From positions 2,976,001 to 3,040,000 of the forward strand of contig NC_026661.2 of assembly GCF_000004075.3 (NCBI RefSeq): a DNA stretch of 64,000 bases. The letters are read 5' to 3'. The translations under genes and the position numbers were made by a program. Source of the stretch: Cucumis sativus (lineage: Eukaryota > Streptophyta > Magnoliopsida > Cucurbitales > Cucurbitaceae). The number at the start of each line of letters is the position of its first letter. The stretch's first letter is position 1. Shown here in pieces: positions 23,991 through 36,137 of this stretch. The notes below the pieces were generated by a model that saw nothing but the letters and a program-made list of their open reading frames with translations, did no database searches and was not told the DNA's origin.

Positions 23991-25743
23991 AGTCCCCTTT
24001 TGTTCAAGATTTAGAGTCTGATGCTAAAATCAGCCGCCGCCAGAGAGGATCTCGGCGAGGCTTTATAATTCCCTCTTGAACCACAGTGGGGTTGGGCGAA
24101 AAAAATCGCCGGTAGGGAGTTTGGTACTGTAGCGATTGTATATGAATTGGGTATTTGGTGTCAATGGAAATCATACAAATTACAATTACTGGACTTGTTA
24201 TCGCTCCTTTTTATTTTCTTGCACAATAGTTTTGATTTTCCACGAAACGACTGAGTGAGAGAGAGACCAATCAATGGCACATGTGGACAATCAATTTTAA
24301 TTGTTATTTTGTTGTTCTTAACGAGATTTGGGAGTTGGAGAAAAAATTCTGATTTCTTGGCCAAAGAGGTTGATGAGAGAATTATATAAAATATCAAAAA
24401 TTTAGTGTGAACAATTTAGAGACTAAATTTTGATAAGGGTCGATATTTTATTTAATTTTTCATGTTCCAAAACGAATGGGTGATTGTATCTTTTATGCTC
24501 TGGAACATCAGGATAGCGAGGACTTTCAATCAACCAAATTTCAAATGAATTTTGTTCTTTCTTATAACAAGAAAGATAATGGTTTTAAATCCAAATAATT
24601 TCTAATCACGTATTTGTATATACACTTCATTGGCCAAAATAGTCAGATTTCATATAATTTCAAAGTTAATTACATAATTGATCTTAACTTAAGACATTAG
24701 TATTAAATGTTTAGATTAAACACGAACTCCACCTTCAACTAAATTTACTAGCAAAACAACCATGAGTCAATATTTTCACAATTTAAATTTATAGAAGAAA
24801 AAAGGAACAATTGTAAAAGCATCTAATTATTTTGTTTGGATAAGTCAACAATAAAGTAATTAACTAATTCCACATATTGAAACTATTAGAGACTAGTCAA
24901 GCAATAATACACCTGTGACATTGATGCAGAGTAACCAAGACTGAGTGTAATAACTCATAAGATGCAGTCTAGACTAATTTATCACTTGTGCTTCCTACTT
25001 TTCTACTCCACAAAAATATTATAAAAAAAAATATTTTTACCTTACTTAATTCATTACACTTTGAATAATTTTATCATAAAAAAGAGCAAAGTCATTATCT
25101 TGAAGTTTTTAGGCATATCAATCGAGTTAATAAATATGACAACTGAGTAACTCTCAATTTGACACTCTACAACTCCAAGCACTAGGAACCATGATGATAA
25201 CTTCAGTGTTACGTGTAACTAAAGGCAAGTGTTAGAGGAATGACTCATAATCAAAGGAAGTAAGTAATCTCTAATAAAAAGAATTTTAGTATTTAGCTAA
25301 ATTATACATATATTAACTTAGGCATTGAAATGGGGAAGATTATTCAATACCACATGGTGAAAGAATCTTTTGAAATTTCTATTAAATATAAAATTGGAAG
25401 TTAAAAATGTCTATCTTAAGAAAAAATTGGAAACTATGAGTACACAAACTATATGAACAGTGTAATGGAAACACCATGAGTCATATCCGATGCTATCTCA
25501 ACATTGACACGCACTACAAAGTGAAGTAGCAATCTGATCTCTATGAGTAAAAAAAACTAAAAACAAATAAACAAACAGTATGGTATAACGTGATAGTAAA
25601 GTAAAGTAGAGTCCATCCATCCAGATACAGTGGATGTATGATAAAAAAAACAAAAACAGTATAAAGTTATGAATCCAATTCCAAGGAGGAAATTTGTCAC
25701 TTGCAGTGGTTTTTCAAACCCCAAACTCTACCCCTCCACTCTC
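23991..25743. other. Spacer between DUF3774 genes 4 and 5
   Basis: AT-rich, no supported gene. The minus-strand frame 24161-24397 is not protein-like. CACGTG at 25744-25749 begins the promoter of gene 5. Confidence 0.5.
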
Positions 25744-25779
25744 CACGTGTTTCTGAAAAACAAAACAAAACCAGGGGGC
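25744..25779 (+). promoter_or_regulatory. G-box and HRPE-like box, fifth DUF3774 gene
   Basis: CACGTG lies at 25744-25749 and AAACCAGGGGGC at 25768-25779, the latter the same 12-mer as before gene 4. The TATA box (CTATATATAA) is near 25819-25828, 76 bp before the start codon. Confidence 0.5.
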
Positions 25780-25903
25780 GCGATTTTCCCATCTATAATA
25801 ATCTAATCTATTACAGTTCTATATATAATGAGCAAATCCCAATTCATTTTCAAGCATCCAAAATTCAAAAAGACACAAATCAACACACACAGATACCAAA
25901 AAA

Positions 25904-26161
25904 ATGAGTTGTTGCAGAAAAGGTTGGGTTGTAGCTGCAAGTGTTGGAGTGGTGGAGGCTTTGAAAGATCAAGGGATTTGCCGATGGAATCATACCATTA
26001 GATCGCTTCAACAATACGCTAAAAATCATGTTCGATCCATTTCTCAGGCTAAGAAGCTTTCTTCTCCCTCCGCAGCCGCGGTTTCCGATCACAAATGGAA
26101 CCAATCCGAGGAATCTTTGAGAACTGTCATGTACTTGAGCTGTTGGGGCCCCAATAACTGA
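25904..26161 (+). CDS. DUF3774 wound-induced small protein (WIP-like 5)
   Basis: Intronless, 85 aa, ATG at 25904, stop TGA. It starts MSCCRKGWVVAASVG; the CysCys at 3-4 is peculiar to this copy. Residues 11-30 hold the shared block ending KDQGICRWNH, followed by the basic stretch LQQYAKNHVRSISQAKKL, an Ala/Ser linker and the tail SEESLRTVMYLSCWGPNN. The overlapping minus-strand frame 25880-26170 is its antisense shadow. The upstream region has one G-box, one HRPE-like box and a clear TATA box. Family knowledge suggests a stress-induced small protein; location and partner are unknown. Confidence 0.93.
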   Translation: MSCCRKGWVVAASVGVVEALKDQGICRWNHTIRSLQQYAKNHVRSISQAKKLSSPSAAAVSDHKWNQSEESLRTVMYLSCWGPNN

Positions 26162-28115
26162 TCGTTCCACATCACATATACCTTTTTTCTTTACTCTATT
26201 AGATTACTGTTGTGTATATGTATATATATCCACTTCAATTCAAAATCAATGGAAGAGTTTTTCTTAATCATATTTTGTTTTTTGTTTCTCTAGCTATTTC
26301 TTTATATTTATTTTGTAATTTAATGAATTGAGTTGTCATGATAGTCTTAATCAATTTTTGGAGATTATACATCACATCATCTTTCATTTGTTTACTAATT
26401 AATATCTTTTGTGAGTTGTGAAATTTATCAAGTCTAAGGGCAGATTTGTGAACTCCATAGTTCTATTAATTGGTCGTCTAAGACACACATTCATACATAC
26501 ATTCTTGACTAAAACAATCGTTTGCCTACCCTAAGTTTCTCTGGATCCATTTCAAATGATAAATTGTTAATTGTGATGTAAACATAATATTTAGGTTTGC
26601 ATCATTATTTAAGTAATAGTTAGCAAAAAAAAAAAAAAAATAGAAAAAGGTTTAAATTAATAACTGAAAGTTAGTCATTTTCACTAAATATATTAAACTT
26701 GACAGTCATATTTTAATTTTTTTCTTTAGTAGTACAAGGATCATAATAATTACTAATGAGTGATGTTATAATAGTGTTTTTTTTCTTTGGCAAGTAGCAC
26801 ATACAATTATTATAATTTTATGATTAAGATTGAAAGTTGAAAATTTTCATGTGTATTAGTAGTACTTAAATAAAATATAATTAATTAGTTGATTGAAAAA
26901 GTGACAATCCCACCACCATAGAAAATTAATTATGACAAGGACTAAAGTGGATCTTTTAGGCATATCAGTTTGATGAGCACTAAGTTTTTTCTATTGAATT
27001 TATCATTTGTTTACTTAATCCCTACTGATCATCTTTCCCATTGTATTCATTTCGATTATTCAAATGTATTTATATAGTGGTAGATTTTCTTCACTTATTT
27101 ACTCTTTTAAATGGTTAAATCAAATATTTAAATTGTTTAGAATCTTTTATCAAGATCTACAGAAACTCAAAAAGTTTGCATGGTTGAATTATATAAATTT
27201 TATAATTAGCATATCAAATGTAGTTAAGTAGACATATATATTCTCACATAAACTAAATTATCACTTTTAAAGTATATATTAATAGAATCCACAATCGTAA
27301 TTAGTTAAGTAACATAATAAAAAACACAGTTAGATATATAAAGGATAATAATAATAATAATAATTGCTTGTGTAGACACTACTCGAGAAAATAGATTCAA
27401 TAGCACACCAAGCCACTCTTCCTATTCCTAATTAAGTCACTACTCAATAATCTAAATATATAATTTAACATTTTAGTATCTTTAAGAGTATTTTTCAAAA
27501 CTCAAACTAACTTTTCAAAACTCAAACTAACTTTTCAAAACTAAAAAATCCAATTAACAAAAGTTTTATTTTCTTCCTAGTATTTAGATTAATATAATTT
27601 AATGGTTAATTTGGTTAGGTGGGATGAAACAAAACTAGACAAAATAGAAAACTTAACAATGAAGATATGTTAGGATTTAGATAGGATAAATTGAGAATCA
27701 TATCTTGGAAGAAGAATCCAACAACTGTACGTAATATTTCTGTTTGCATTGCGGCAGTAGAGTTAAGAGGAACACATAAACACACGATAAGATTTCGTAA
27801 ACAGAAGAACCCATGGGTGAAAACCGAGTGGTTTCCTTCCCAATACTTGGGGCTCATAGGTTTTTAAATTTCACAAATAACCCAAGTGAACTATATTTGG
27901 AGGAAGGGCTCTACATTTCCCATTTTTACCCTCACAATTCACGAAACTACACACAATCAAAACAAGGGCAATTCAGTCAATTTCAGTATCATCTCCCCTA
28001 TGGTAAAAGAAAAAGTGCACAACCCACCAATATTTGTAGACATTGGTTTGTCAATGATTAGCCTGAGGTTTTGGTTATATTCTATAGGCCATAAACATAA
28101 CCCCCATCACTATAA
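26162..28115. other. Spacer between DUF3774 genes 5 and 6
   Basis: AT-rich, no supported gene. It holds a run of 17 or so A near 26624, an (AAT)n run near 27348-27363, and a 20-bp tandem run (TTTTCAAAACTCAAACTAAC, about 2.7 copies) at about 27493-27546. The region 27800-28110 is C-richer and is the promoter of gene 6. Confidence 0.5.
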
Positions 28116-28186
28116 ATAACAAACCACCCTCACCTTTTCCCTTTAACCTTAATCTCATCAGAAAGTAAAAAAACAGAACAAGAAAA

Positions 28187-28474
28187 ATGTGTGCTGGAAA
28201 AAGTTGGACTACAGCGGCGGCGGCGAGTATAGGGGCGGTGGAGGCGTTGAAAGATCAAGGGCATTTATGGAGGTTGAATAATAAGTATGGTGTGAGAGCA
28301 ATTTCGTCTCATCACAACAAGCTTTCTTCTTCTTCTTCTTCTTCTTCGAAGTCTTCAGCTTCTGTAATCGCGGATTCTAGTGAAGTTAAAAGGGAATTAG
28401 ATCATAGTAAGCCCAAACAGTCTGAAGAATCTCTTAGAACTGTTATGTACTTGAGTTGTTGGGGTCCTTACTGA
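28187..28474 (+). CDS. DUF3774 wound-induced small protein (WIP-like 6)
   Basis: Intronless, 95 aa, the longest member, ATG at 28187. The N-terminal block is present but changed: SIGAVEALKDQGHLWRLNN in place of SVGVVEALKDQGICRWNH. A pure Ser run (eight Ser, residues 47-54, coded by TCT/TTC repeats) and an acidic-basic linker (SSEVKRELDHSKPK) make it longer. The tail is QSEESLRTVMYLSCWGPY, ending in Tyr instead of Asn. TATA box CTATAAATA is at 28120-28128, followed by AAACCACCCTC at 28131-28141, one base off the hypoxia element but downstream of the TATA and so probably in the leader. The triplet Ser run may vary in length between lines. Confidence 0.92.
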   Translation: MCAGKSWTTAAAASIGAVEALKDQGHLWRLNNKYGVRAISSHHNKLSSSSSSSSKSSASVIADSSEVKRELDHSKPKQSEESLRTVMYLSCWGPY

Positions 28475-31400
28475 TTTATATTATTAATCTAATCAATAAT
28501 TCTCATTGAGATCACCTAGCTTTTTATTAATTAGTACACAACAACCTTAGGCTGAGAGATTATACAAATCTCTAATCTTGAGAATGTATGTCTAAGTTAC
28601 GAAAAGTGAATAAATATGATTTTTGTAAATTTTATTTCATTTATTGAGACTATTAATTAAATAACTATTATGATAAATAATGGATAATTGTTTTTTATTT
28701 ATTCAAATTTCATTTTATAGTCAAAATAATAATAAGTTGCATTATTTAAGAAGTAAAATTGCATTATTTCAAACTAATCAATAGGTTGATAAGGTTGTGT
28801 GCATGTTAGAACAAAAGTCGGTCAAAGCTTATATACTTGAATATGCATGAGTCATGACCAGAAGTTAAGTAATTAATTGAAGTACACGAGAAAGTTTAAA
28901 TACTAATCATACTACAATATTTATAATTAGCCAAATTATTCAAACAACTTTGAAATGACATAGATTGGAAGATGTGATCACATTAAATGTTGTTCTCTTT
29001 ACATTAAATGTTACTCAGCTACCTTGAGATTGAGAACTATATATCCAAAACCATATTTTAGAAAAAATTGATACTAAGTAACTTAATTGATGTTGTTAGA
29101 ATTGTTCATCTTTTTCTATAAGAAGAAAGTGAGAATTTTCTAGTGAAAAAGTTCCATAAATTAACCAAGGACGAGACCAGAAATTTTCTATCTCCATCCC
29201 ACTCTATTTTCCATCCTCATTGTGTTGATCATGACTAAATTGATTAGTAACTTTTTTATTAGAAAAGTTAACTATTTACTGTATATATCCACTCTCATCA
29301 AAAAATGAGGATTAAAGGCAAATAAAACAAGTAAATTATAGAAGACTAACATTGTAATTCATTGGTAGAAGTTAATTGTTTTGGAGAGTTTGTAAACTGA
29401 GAAGCCCTCCAAATATGTATATGGATAACGACTTTATATTAAGCTAAACTCAAAGAAACCATCATATAAATCAGTTTAAACCTAAGTCTTTTGATTTAAA
29501 TTTAATGTTTTAACATCTCATATTATTAAACTATACGATAGTACAAAAGAAAGCATTTTTGTTTCTTTTGTAAGAAAAGAAAACAAATTAAGAGCATGGG
29601 TTGGGAATTGGGATGGAAATTTGCAGATGAGATCAATTCAATTCCAAGTTCATCTCCCTTATCTTTAATGTCCTTTTATATATGATAATAAAAGAAGACA
29701 TTAATAATGTCCTATTAGTATCCCCACTTCCATAAAAGACAAGAAAAGACTACATTATTGTGGTTTACTATAAACTGGCCCCCATTACATTGATTGACAA
29801 CCACTAAAGTTGCTTTTATTTTAGCCCCTTTTCCTTTTCTTCTTTTTTCTTTCTACAAATTAAACTAAAGTTTATAATTAGCATTATGGACAATTATACT
29901 TGTTTGTATTTCTTTTCAACAAATAGCAAAAAGTAAATGTAGTCCAATTTAGAATCTTAATTCCCATCTTATATAAGTCACCAACAGCCAAAATGTCCTT
30001 CTCCTCCACCATTATCCACCGTAGGAAGGAGACAATACGAGGGCTTTTAAGTCATTTAAACACATCAAGCAAAACCACAGGCAATCAAATTTCGGGTTTT
30101 CCTAAATTCCATTGGCCAATCAATTAATATATCGGATAGTATTTACTTAAAAAAAGTCTTTTTTTTTTCTTTTGTAAAAGTTGACGACACCGCGAACATT
30201 CTCGTATCCTTAAGAGAAAGTTATAACCTTCCTCTAAAAACGTATCAAGCTATCTACATGTCAATTTTGAGAAAGATTTAAGTGTTTAAGACATCATCTC
30301 AAAAAGTTCAAATATTTGAATTTTCACATTCACGAACTAAATGGAAATTATATCTCCATGAATTATACGACAACGGTTGTATGAATTTTGTTATAATTCA
30401 AACAAATTTGTTAAATATATATTACATGTATATAATGGGACGATATCTGATAGACTATGCCATTGAGTTAGTGTCTTTTTTTTCTTTTACTATCAAAACT
30501 TACGAAAAAGTGAATATACTTGAAAGGATTGTTGTTATAATTTATAATTTTGTTTTTTGGTTTTGATTTATTTTTCACAACTAATCACTCAAAAAACAAA
30601 AGAGTTATTTATTGGCTATTAGTTAGGTTAGCCCTTTTCATTTGAACTGTTCAAAAAAATTGTTGCTTATAGTACTAATTAATTGCAAAGTCTACTTTGC
30701 AAAAGTTGATTATTTAATTACTTTACAACTGTTTAAAAATGATTATAATTTATGCCCTGCTTTTATCAAATACAATCTTTAATTCCTTTGATGTGATATT
30801 TTTCATAAACCTAAATTCAAATCTTTGAAAAGTAAGACTTTTCTTTATTTATTAAAAAATTTAGTTAATGCCAGTGATTCATAATAACTTTTTTTTTTTT
30901 ATTGTTATGTTTTTTGAAAATTAACCTTGTATGAACACTTTTAAAAATGCTTCCAAGAAATGCAAAATTAAAAAGAATTCTATAGTATAGTTTTCTTAAG
31001 TAGTGAAAAGGAAATTCGAAAAAAAATCCTAACTTTCAAAGATGGAAAATAAACAATTATTAAAATGAAGGCTAACTACTCCACGTTGAAGGATTAATTT
31101 GAGATGAAAATCTTACATTGACCAGAAAACAAACCAATCATAAAATACATATATACAAGTCATTAATTGGTGAAATAAAGAAACATCTGTAAAGTCTTAT
31201 ATCTAAAAAGAAATGTATAATTATATCATACTATTGTGATATTGTAACATATCAAAGACACAAAAGTTTCTTAATGAAGAATAGTTTATGAACCTATAAA
31301 ATAAAAGTGATTTTGGGATCCTATTTTATAATGTTGAAAACGATCTTCCATTAGTGGGGAGTTTTGTGGTTCTTATTACATATCACTAATACATTGAAAT

Positions 31401-34040
31401 AAATATTTGTAATAATCTTTTGTCTGCCATCTTCAAAGTTCTAATCTTAAAAAATAATAATAAGATCAAGAAGAAAAGTTTATTTAAAAAGGTAAAAAGT
31501 AGAGAGTATATGAAGATTTGAGATCGTAGATTCTCTAACATAAAATACTAACAATAATGATAAAATTCAATATGTTTAGTTAAAGACTTAAAAGTTAATA
31601 ATTATTCATCAATGTGTGTCCTAATTTTAATTAAATAATAATGGGATCATCAATCTCAATAGAAGACACCTCATGAACTCTATATATGTACTTGAATAAT
31701 TAGTCTATTGTTTAACCTAGCTGGCTAACTACTACATGTGTATATTTTAATAGGAAATTTAATTGATTTGATTTGAAAGGTTAATTAATTATATTATAGA
31801 TTAATTAAGTTGAGAAGATAAATCGATCTTATCTTTGATTAAAGTGTTATGGGAGAGGGCCACAATTGAAATGGACTTGAAAGAGACACATTTTGGTAAT
31901 GTTGGAAAAAGAGAAGAAAAATGTGATTGAGCCCACCACAAGTAATTAATTAAAGGATTGAAAAAGAAAGCCAATTAGGGTTTCTTTTTTCTTTGATTTT
32001 ATAATTATTCAATAACATTTTAGTTTTTTTAAAATATTGTTTATTATTGAATAAATTGTCTCCATCTTTTATCTTTTGCTTTTTCTTTTGGTGCACTTTC
32101 ATGGAGTTTAATTATAACATATGCTGCTTTTTTCTTTAATCCAAATTTGTTGTTGTTTATAATTTGGCTTAATGGATGGTTTCTTTTAGTAATTAAAAAA
32201 AGGTGAAGTTGTTATTTTCTTTCTTCCAATCTAACAAATGTGAGAGATTATGATTTGTATGTACCACTAAAAGTGTGTTTGAGGTAATGAAACTATAAAA
32301 TTTAGAAGGGGAGGTTTAATATATGATCTCACGATTAAAGATATATGTTATAAATAGTTTAACGACATTTATATTGATATTCAGTTTTTTTTTATACTTT
32401 AAGTGAGATTTTGAACATATAATGTAAGTTATTTATTAAAATAAATGAAAGATGATTATTGATTAATTTTCTTTTTATTATTTAATGTCATAAGAGCATA
32501 GCATTTATTAGAATAGAGGTGCACCACAAAACATTGACATTTTGTTTTGTTGTAATCTTTGAAAACTCTACACCAAACATGAATTTATCAAACCTTATAT
32601 GGACCATAGTGTCAATGTAAAACAATGAACACAAATAATCTAATACCCCACATACCACAAACATTAGCCCTCTCCAAATCTCCATTATTTAAGCATCTGT
32701 AAAACTATGAATTTTGACCTAAAATTTATAAAAGTTTGGATCAATTTAGTTTTCGAATTTCAATTAATTGAATGCACCTCAAACTTATATGAAAATTATA
32801 ATTCTAACCTTAAATTTTAAAAGGTATTACAATTTAGATACTCTAGTAAAATTTTCACCTCAAACATTGTTATTAAAAAAGATCTCATTGAACAAACAAT
32901 TAAAAGATAGGTACGACATAAAATGAAAAAAAAGTAGAGAAATATTATATTAGAGCAAAATTTTTACTCATGTCTTTCATTCTTTTTTTCTAATTTGTGA
33001 ATTTTGTGCATTGTTTTTTTAGAGGAGAATTGTTATAGATAACAAAAAAAAATGAAGCTAATTAAAAAGAAAATTTAAATTCAAATAAGGGAAATTTTGT
33101 GTATCATAAAATTTTTCTATATTTTATAAATAGATTCAATGTTTGGCTACTTCTAAAAATGTTCCTTATTAAAATTTATTATTTATTATTATTGTGTAAA
33201 TTTATTGTGCAAATTTTGTTTTTGATTGAAATTAGCGATAATTTAGATAAATATAATTAAAATTTAGTATGTATGATTTAAAAAAGAGTATGAAATTTTT
33301 TATATCTTTTAAATACACTAACTATGATAATAAGATTGATTTTATTGCAATTTTTAAATTGTGAAAGTATGTTACTAGTTTTTGGATGAATAAGTTAGTT
33401 GCTCACAATAATCCATGTAAAACCCATGTTTTGATCAAGGTGCCATAAAGTGCACTCTATTCATCAAATTAGAACAAACGTGGAAATATCCAATAACCAA
33501 AAAGAAAAGAAAAGAAAAGTAAAAAAGTGTCATATATGCACGGGATGCCCATCCCTTGTCACGTGACACCCTTACTTACAAAACAAAATCAATTCTCATC
33601 CTATCCTACGGTAACACCAAACCCACTCCATACAACCATTCTTTTATCTACTCATCATTTCTCTACTAATTCTCTCAAAATTTTACTTTATTAATATACT
33701 ATACTAAGTAGTATAGATTGTCCATACAACCTTTAGGAATTTGAAATTTTTACATACCAAGTAGAGTCAGCTAAAAGGCCACCATTTGAATTATAACATA
33801 TGACACGTACCCTCCTCTCTCTGTCCCCTTCACTACAAATTAAAAATCACCTCGGGGATTGAGTTAAATAATTTAAGTTAAAACTAGGAGGACCCACCTT
33901 CCAATATGTCTCCTTCTCATTGGTTCTTCATAGATTAGTCATCTGACATCGTATGGATAACTGACACGTAGTCCCTATCTTTTCTTGGATTTAAATATTT
34001 AATCCTTATTACTTAGTTAACGTCGTTAAATTAAACAGAC
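28475..34040. other. 5.6 kb AT-rich gap between DUF3774 genes 6 and 7
   Basis: No supported gene. A 44-codon open frame with a TATA-like box just before it (29993-30127) has no recognisable content. The frame at 30282-30566 is AT-driven. CACGTG is at 33560-33565 and several ACACGT words lie at 33800-33970 toward gene 7. I searched by eye for decayed copies of the EESLRTVMYLSCWGP signature and saw none. Confidence 0.5.
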
Positions 34041-34230
34041 GTGGAACCGGCGGCTATGTTAATCAAGTATGTTTCCGGTTTAGAGATTGAACCCAACCGG
34101 CTCTGTCTATAAATAAGATGGGGGGTTTCTATGTTTTTTCAATCAACGCAATAACGGTGAACGAGTTGTGTGAGTGAGTTAACTCAGTTTATCTTAAAAA
34201 GAACTTTGTGTTAAGTGTTTGAGGTTGAAG

Positions 34231-34509
34231 ATGAGTTACCTGAACAGAGTTGGAATGGCGGCCAGTGTGGCTGTGGCTCAAGGCCATACCGAGATCGGAC
34301 ACAAGTGGAAGTCTGGACTTAAATCTCTTCGACAAGGTCGGAGACTTTTGTCTTCCGGCGAAAATTCGGCGGATCTCCGTCCACTGTCCAGTTTGGTTGG
34401 ATCGGAAGGCTCTGGAAGTGTGCGGAGCTGTGACGTTGACGAGAGGATAGCACAATCGGAGGATTCTCTCCGGAGAGTTATGTACTTGAACTGTTGGGGC
34501 CAAGGGTGA
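34231..34509 (+). CDS. DUF3774 family small protein, divergent member (WIP-like 7)
   Basis: Intronless, 92 aa. The start is the ATG at 34231 (MSYLNRVG); earlier in-frame codons have no ATG. The N-terminal block has drifted to GMAASVAVAQGHTEIGHKWK, and the middle is basic then Ser/Gly-rich with an acidic patch (CDVDERIA). The tail is SEDSLRRVMYLNCWGQG: same length and pattern as the signature but with E to D, T to R, S to N and P to Q changes. This is an older branch of the family than genes 2-5, not a fresh duplicate. TATA box CTATAAATA is at about 34107-34115. A degenerate GAACCGGCGGC is at about 34044-34054. Coding GC is higher than the surroundings. Confidence 0.9.
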   Translation: MSYLNRVGMAASVAVAQGHTEIGHKWKSGLKSLRQGRRLLSSGENSADLRPLSSLVGSEGSGSVRSCDVDERIAQSEDSLRRVMYLNCWGQG

Positions 34510-34870
34510 TTGGCTTCTAGGTCACTTTTGGTGACATGTAGAGAGATCTGGTCGGCGATCGTTGATCGACGATCAGATTTGGAGCTACTCGAGCGAGATG
34601 GAATTCGAGGTATTTGATATGGGATTGACGCGATGAAGATTGAGTGATGATTGATCAATAACCTTGAAAATTATTTGGAAAAATCGCTATGTAGCTTTGG
34701 GATAATTGTACAGAAGAAAAAGGGAAATGAATCGGTTTCTTTGAAATATAATAAATCTCGATTCTGTTTTTCTTTGCTTAATTTGAAGTTTATGTGCAAC
34801 TAAGTGAGGTTAAATTCAACTGAACTGAATCCAGAACCCAGATCTGTTTAACTGACTACCTTTTGATGAA

Positions 34871-35188
34871 TCAAATCGAAAATTTGTTTGGATCTGAACT
34901 AATTTTAGGGTTTAGAAGCTCTTCATATTTAAAAGATTTTTCACCGAGATCTGCTGGAGAAGATGGTAACCAAGATGGCAACAAGCAAACTTTTTGAGAT
35001 TCAATTTCTTTTATTTTCTTGAAGTCAAGTTGTCTGGGGGATGGAAATTTCATTTGAAACTTCAGATAATTTATAATTTTGTTATGTGAATTAGCTTCAT
35101 ACTTTGCTTCCAAGAATTTCCTATGCAAAATTATTCTTTTCACTTGTGAACTCTTTGCTACTGCTAAAACAGCTACAGCTTCATCCAT
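34871..35188 (-). CDS. Unrecognised 105-aa open reading frame
   Basis: One continuous frame from ATG (35188-35186) to TGA. It begins MDEAVAVLAVAKSSQVKRII and continues with a Lys/Asn-rich middle and a Pro/Ser region (SWLPSSPADLGEK). Its base composition is less AT-rich than the flanks, and its amino-acid use is mixed rather than the Phe/Ile/Lys excess of random AT-rich frames here. I recognise no domain. It lies tail-to-tail with DUF3774 gene 7, about 360 bp away. No clear TATA box or intron was found. It could be an orphan gene, an exon remnant or chance. Confidence 0.35.
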   Translation of the reverse strand: MDEAVAVLAVAKSSQVKRIILHRKFLEAKYEANSHNKIINYLKFQMKFPSPRQLDFKKIKEIESQKVCLLPSWLPSSPADLGEKSFKYEELLNPKISSDPNKFSI

Positions 35189-36137
35189 CTTTCAATCATG
35201 AACTCCTAAATATCTCTTAACAAAATGAATATTGTTCATGCCTTGTAACTTTACTCATCTTTTGGACAATTCAAGTTTAAACCAAAACCAAATCTAATTG
35301 AAACCAACGATGATGATGACACCAACTTCTCACTGGATCATATGTAATCTGTGGTTGTAAAATTCTAAAACTCTAAAACAGTAAGAAATTGACAAGGTAG
35401 TAGTATGATCCACAGACTAAGAGTTCAAAGTAATGGAGTTTTCAAACTCCTGATTGGACCAAGCACTTCTGAATACTTTTCGAACTCTTTGAGAAACCCC
35501 TAATTTTTAACTCCCTTGTGGACCAAACACACCCTAATACTTCTTTGATACGATGTAATAACTTCCACATGTATCACAATGATATGATATTATAATTATT
35601 GAAGGAAGAAGTCTTGAATAAATTTGTGGACACTTCGAAATAGGTGGCCAAAAGTTGGCCTTCAATTGCTAAAAATCTGTGACGGAAGATTGATCTGGAA
35701 TTATGTAACATCCAACCCAAGGGCCAAGGCTATGTTTAATAAACAAATTCACTCTATAGATTACATAATTTATAATAATGAAACACACGTTCTATATTAT
35801 AAACTACTAAATGAAGGTTTTACACAACACAAAAAGAGAAAAAGGTAATACAAATTTGGATTCGCACAATCCATATACCACATTTTTTCACAAATTCCCA
35901 CGGAGGTAGTACAAACTCAATTTTCCAATCTCAAACTAAACCCATTAACAATAGCCGATTCAATTGTTTCACTTAGAAGACTCACAGATGAATAGTAGGC
36001 TACAATACAATCAATACATAGAAAAATGTTAAGTTTAATAACTTAACGCCTGGTAAGGCTTATGTACACACCACAAAGGATATGAAATCCAAGTCCACTC
36101 TGAAAGATTAAAAAGAAAAAAGGAAAAGAAAGAAAAA
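35189..36137. other. Intergenic DNA before the VPS18 3' end
   Basis: AT-rich, no supported gene. The open frame 35624-35848 is not protein-like. The last 100 bp or so before 36138 will hold the VPS18 3' untranslated region. Confidence 0.5.

Noticed and set aside
25880-26170. Minus-strand frame opposite DUF3774 gene 5
   Set aside because: Antisense shadow of a well-supported gene; similar shadows occur opposite gene 7.
29993-30127. 44-codon frame with a TATA-like box about 20 bp upstream
   Set aside because: The box is too near the ATG for a normal leader, and the peptide has no known similarity; left out as a gene.
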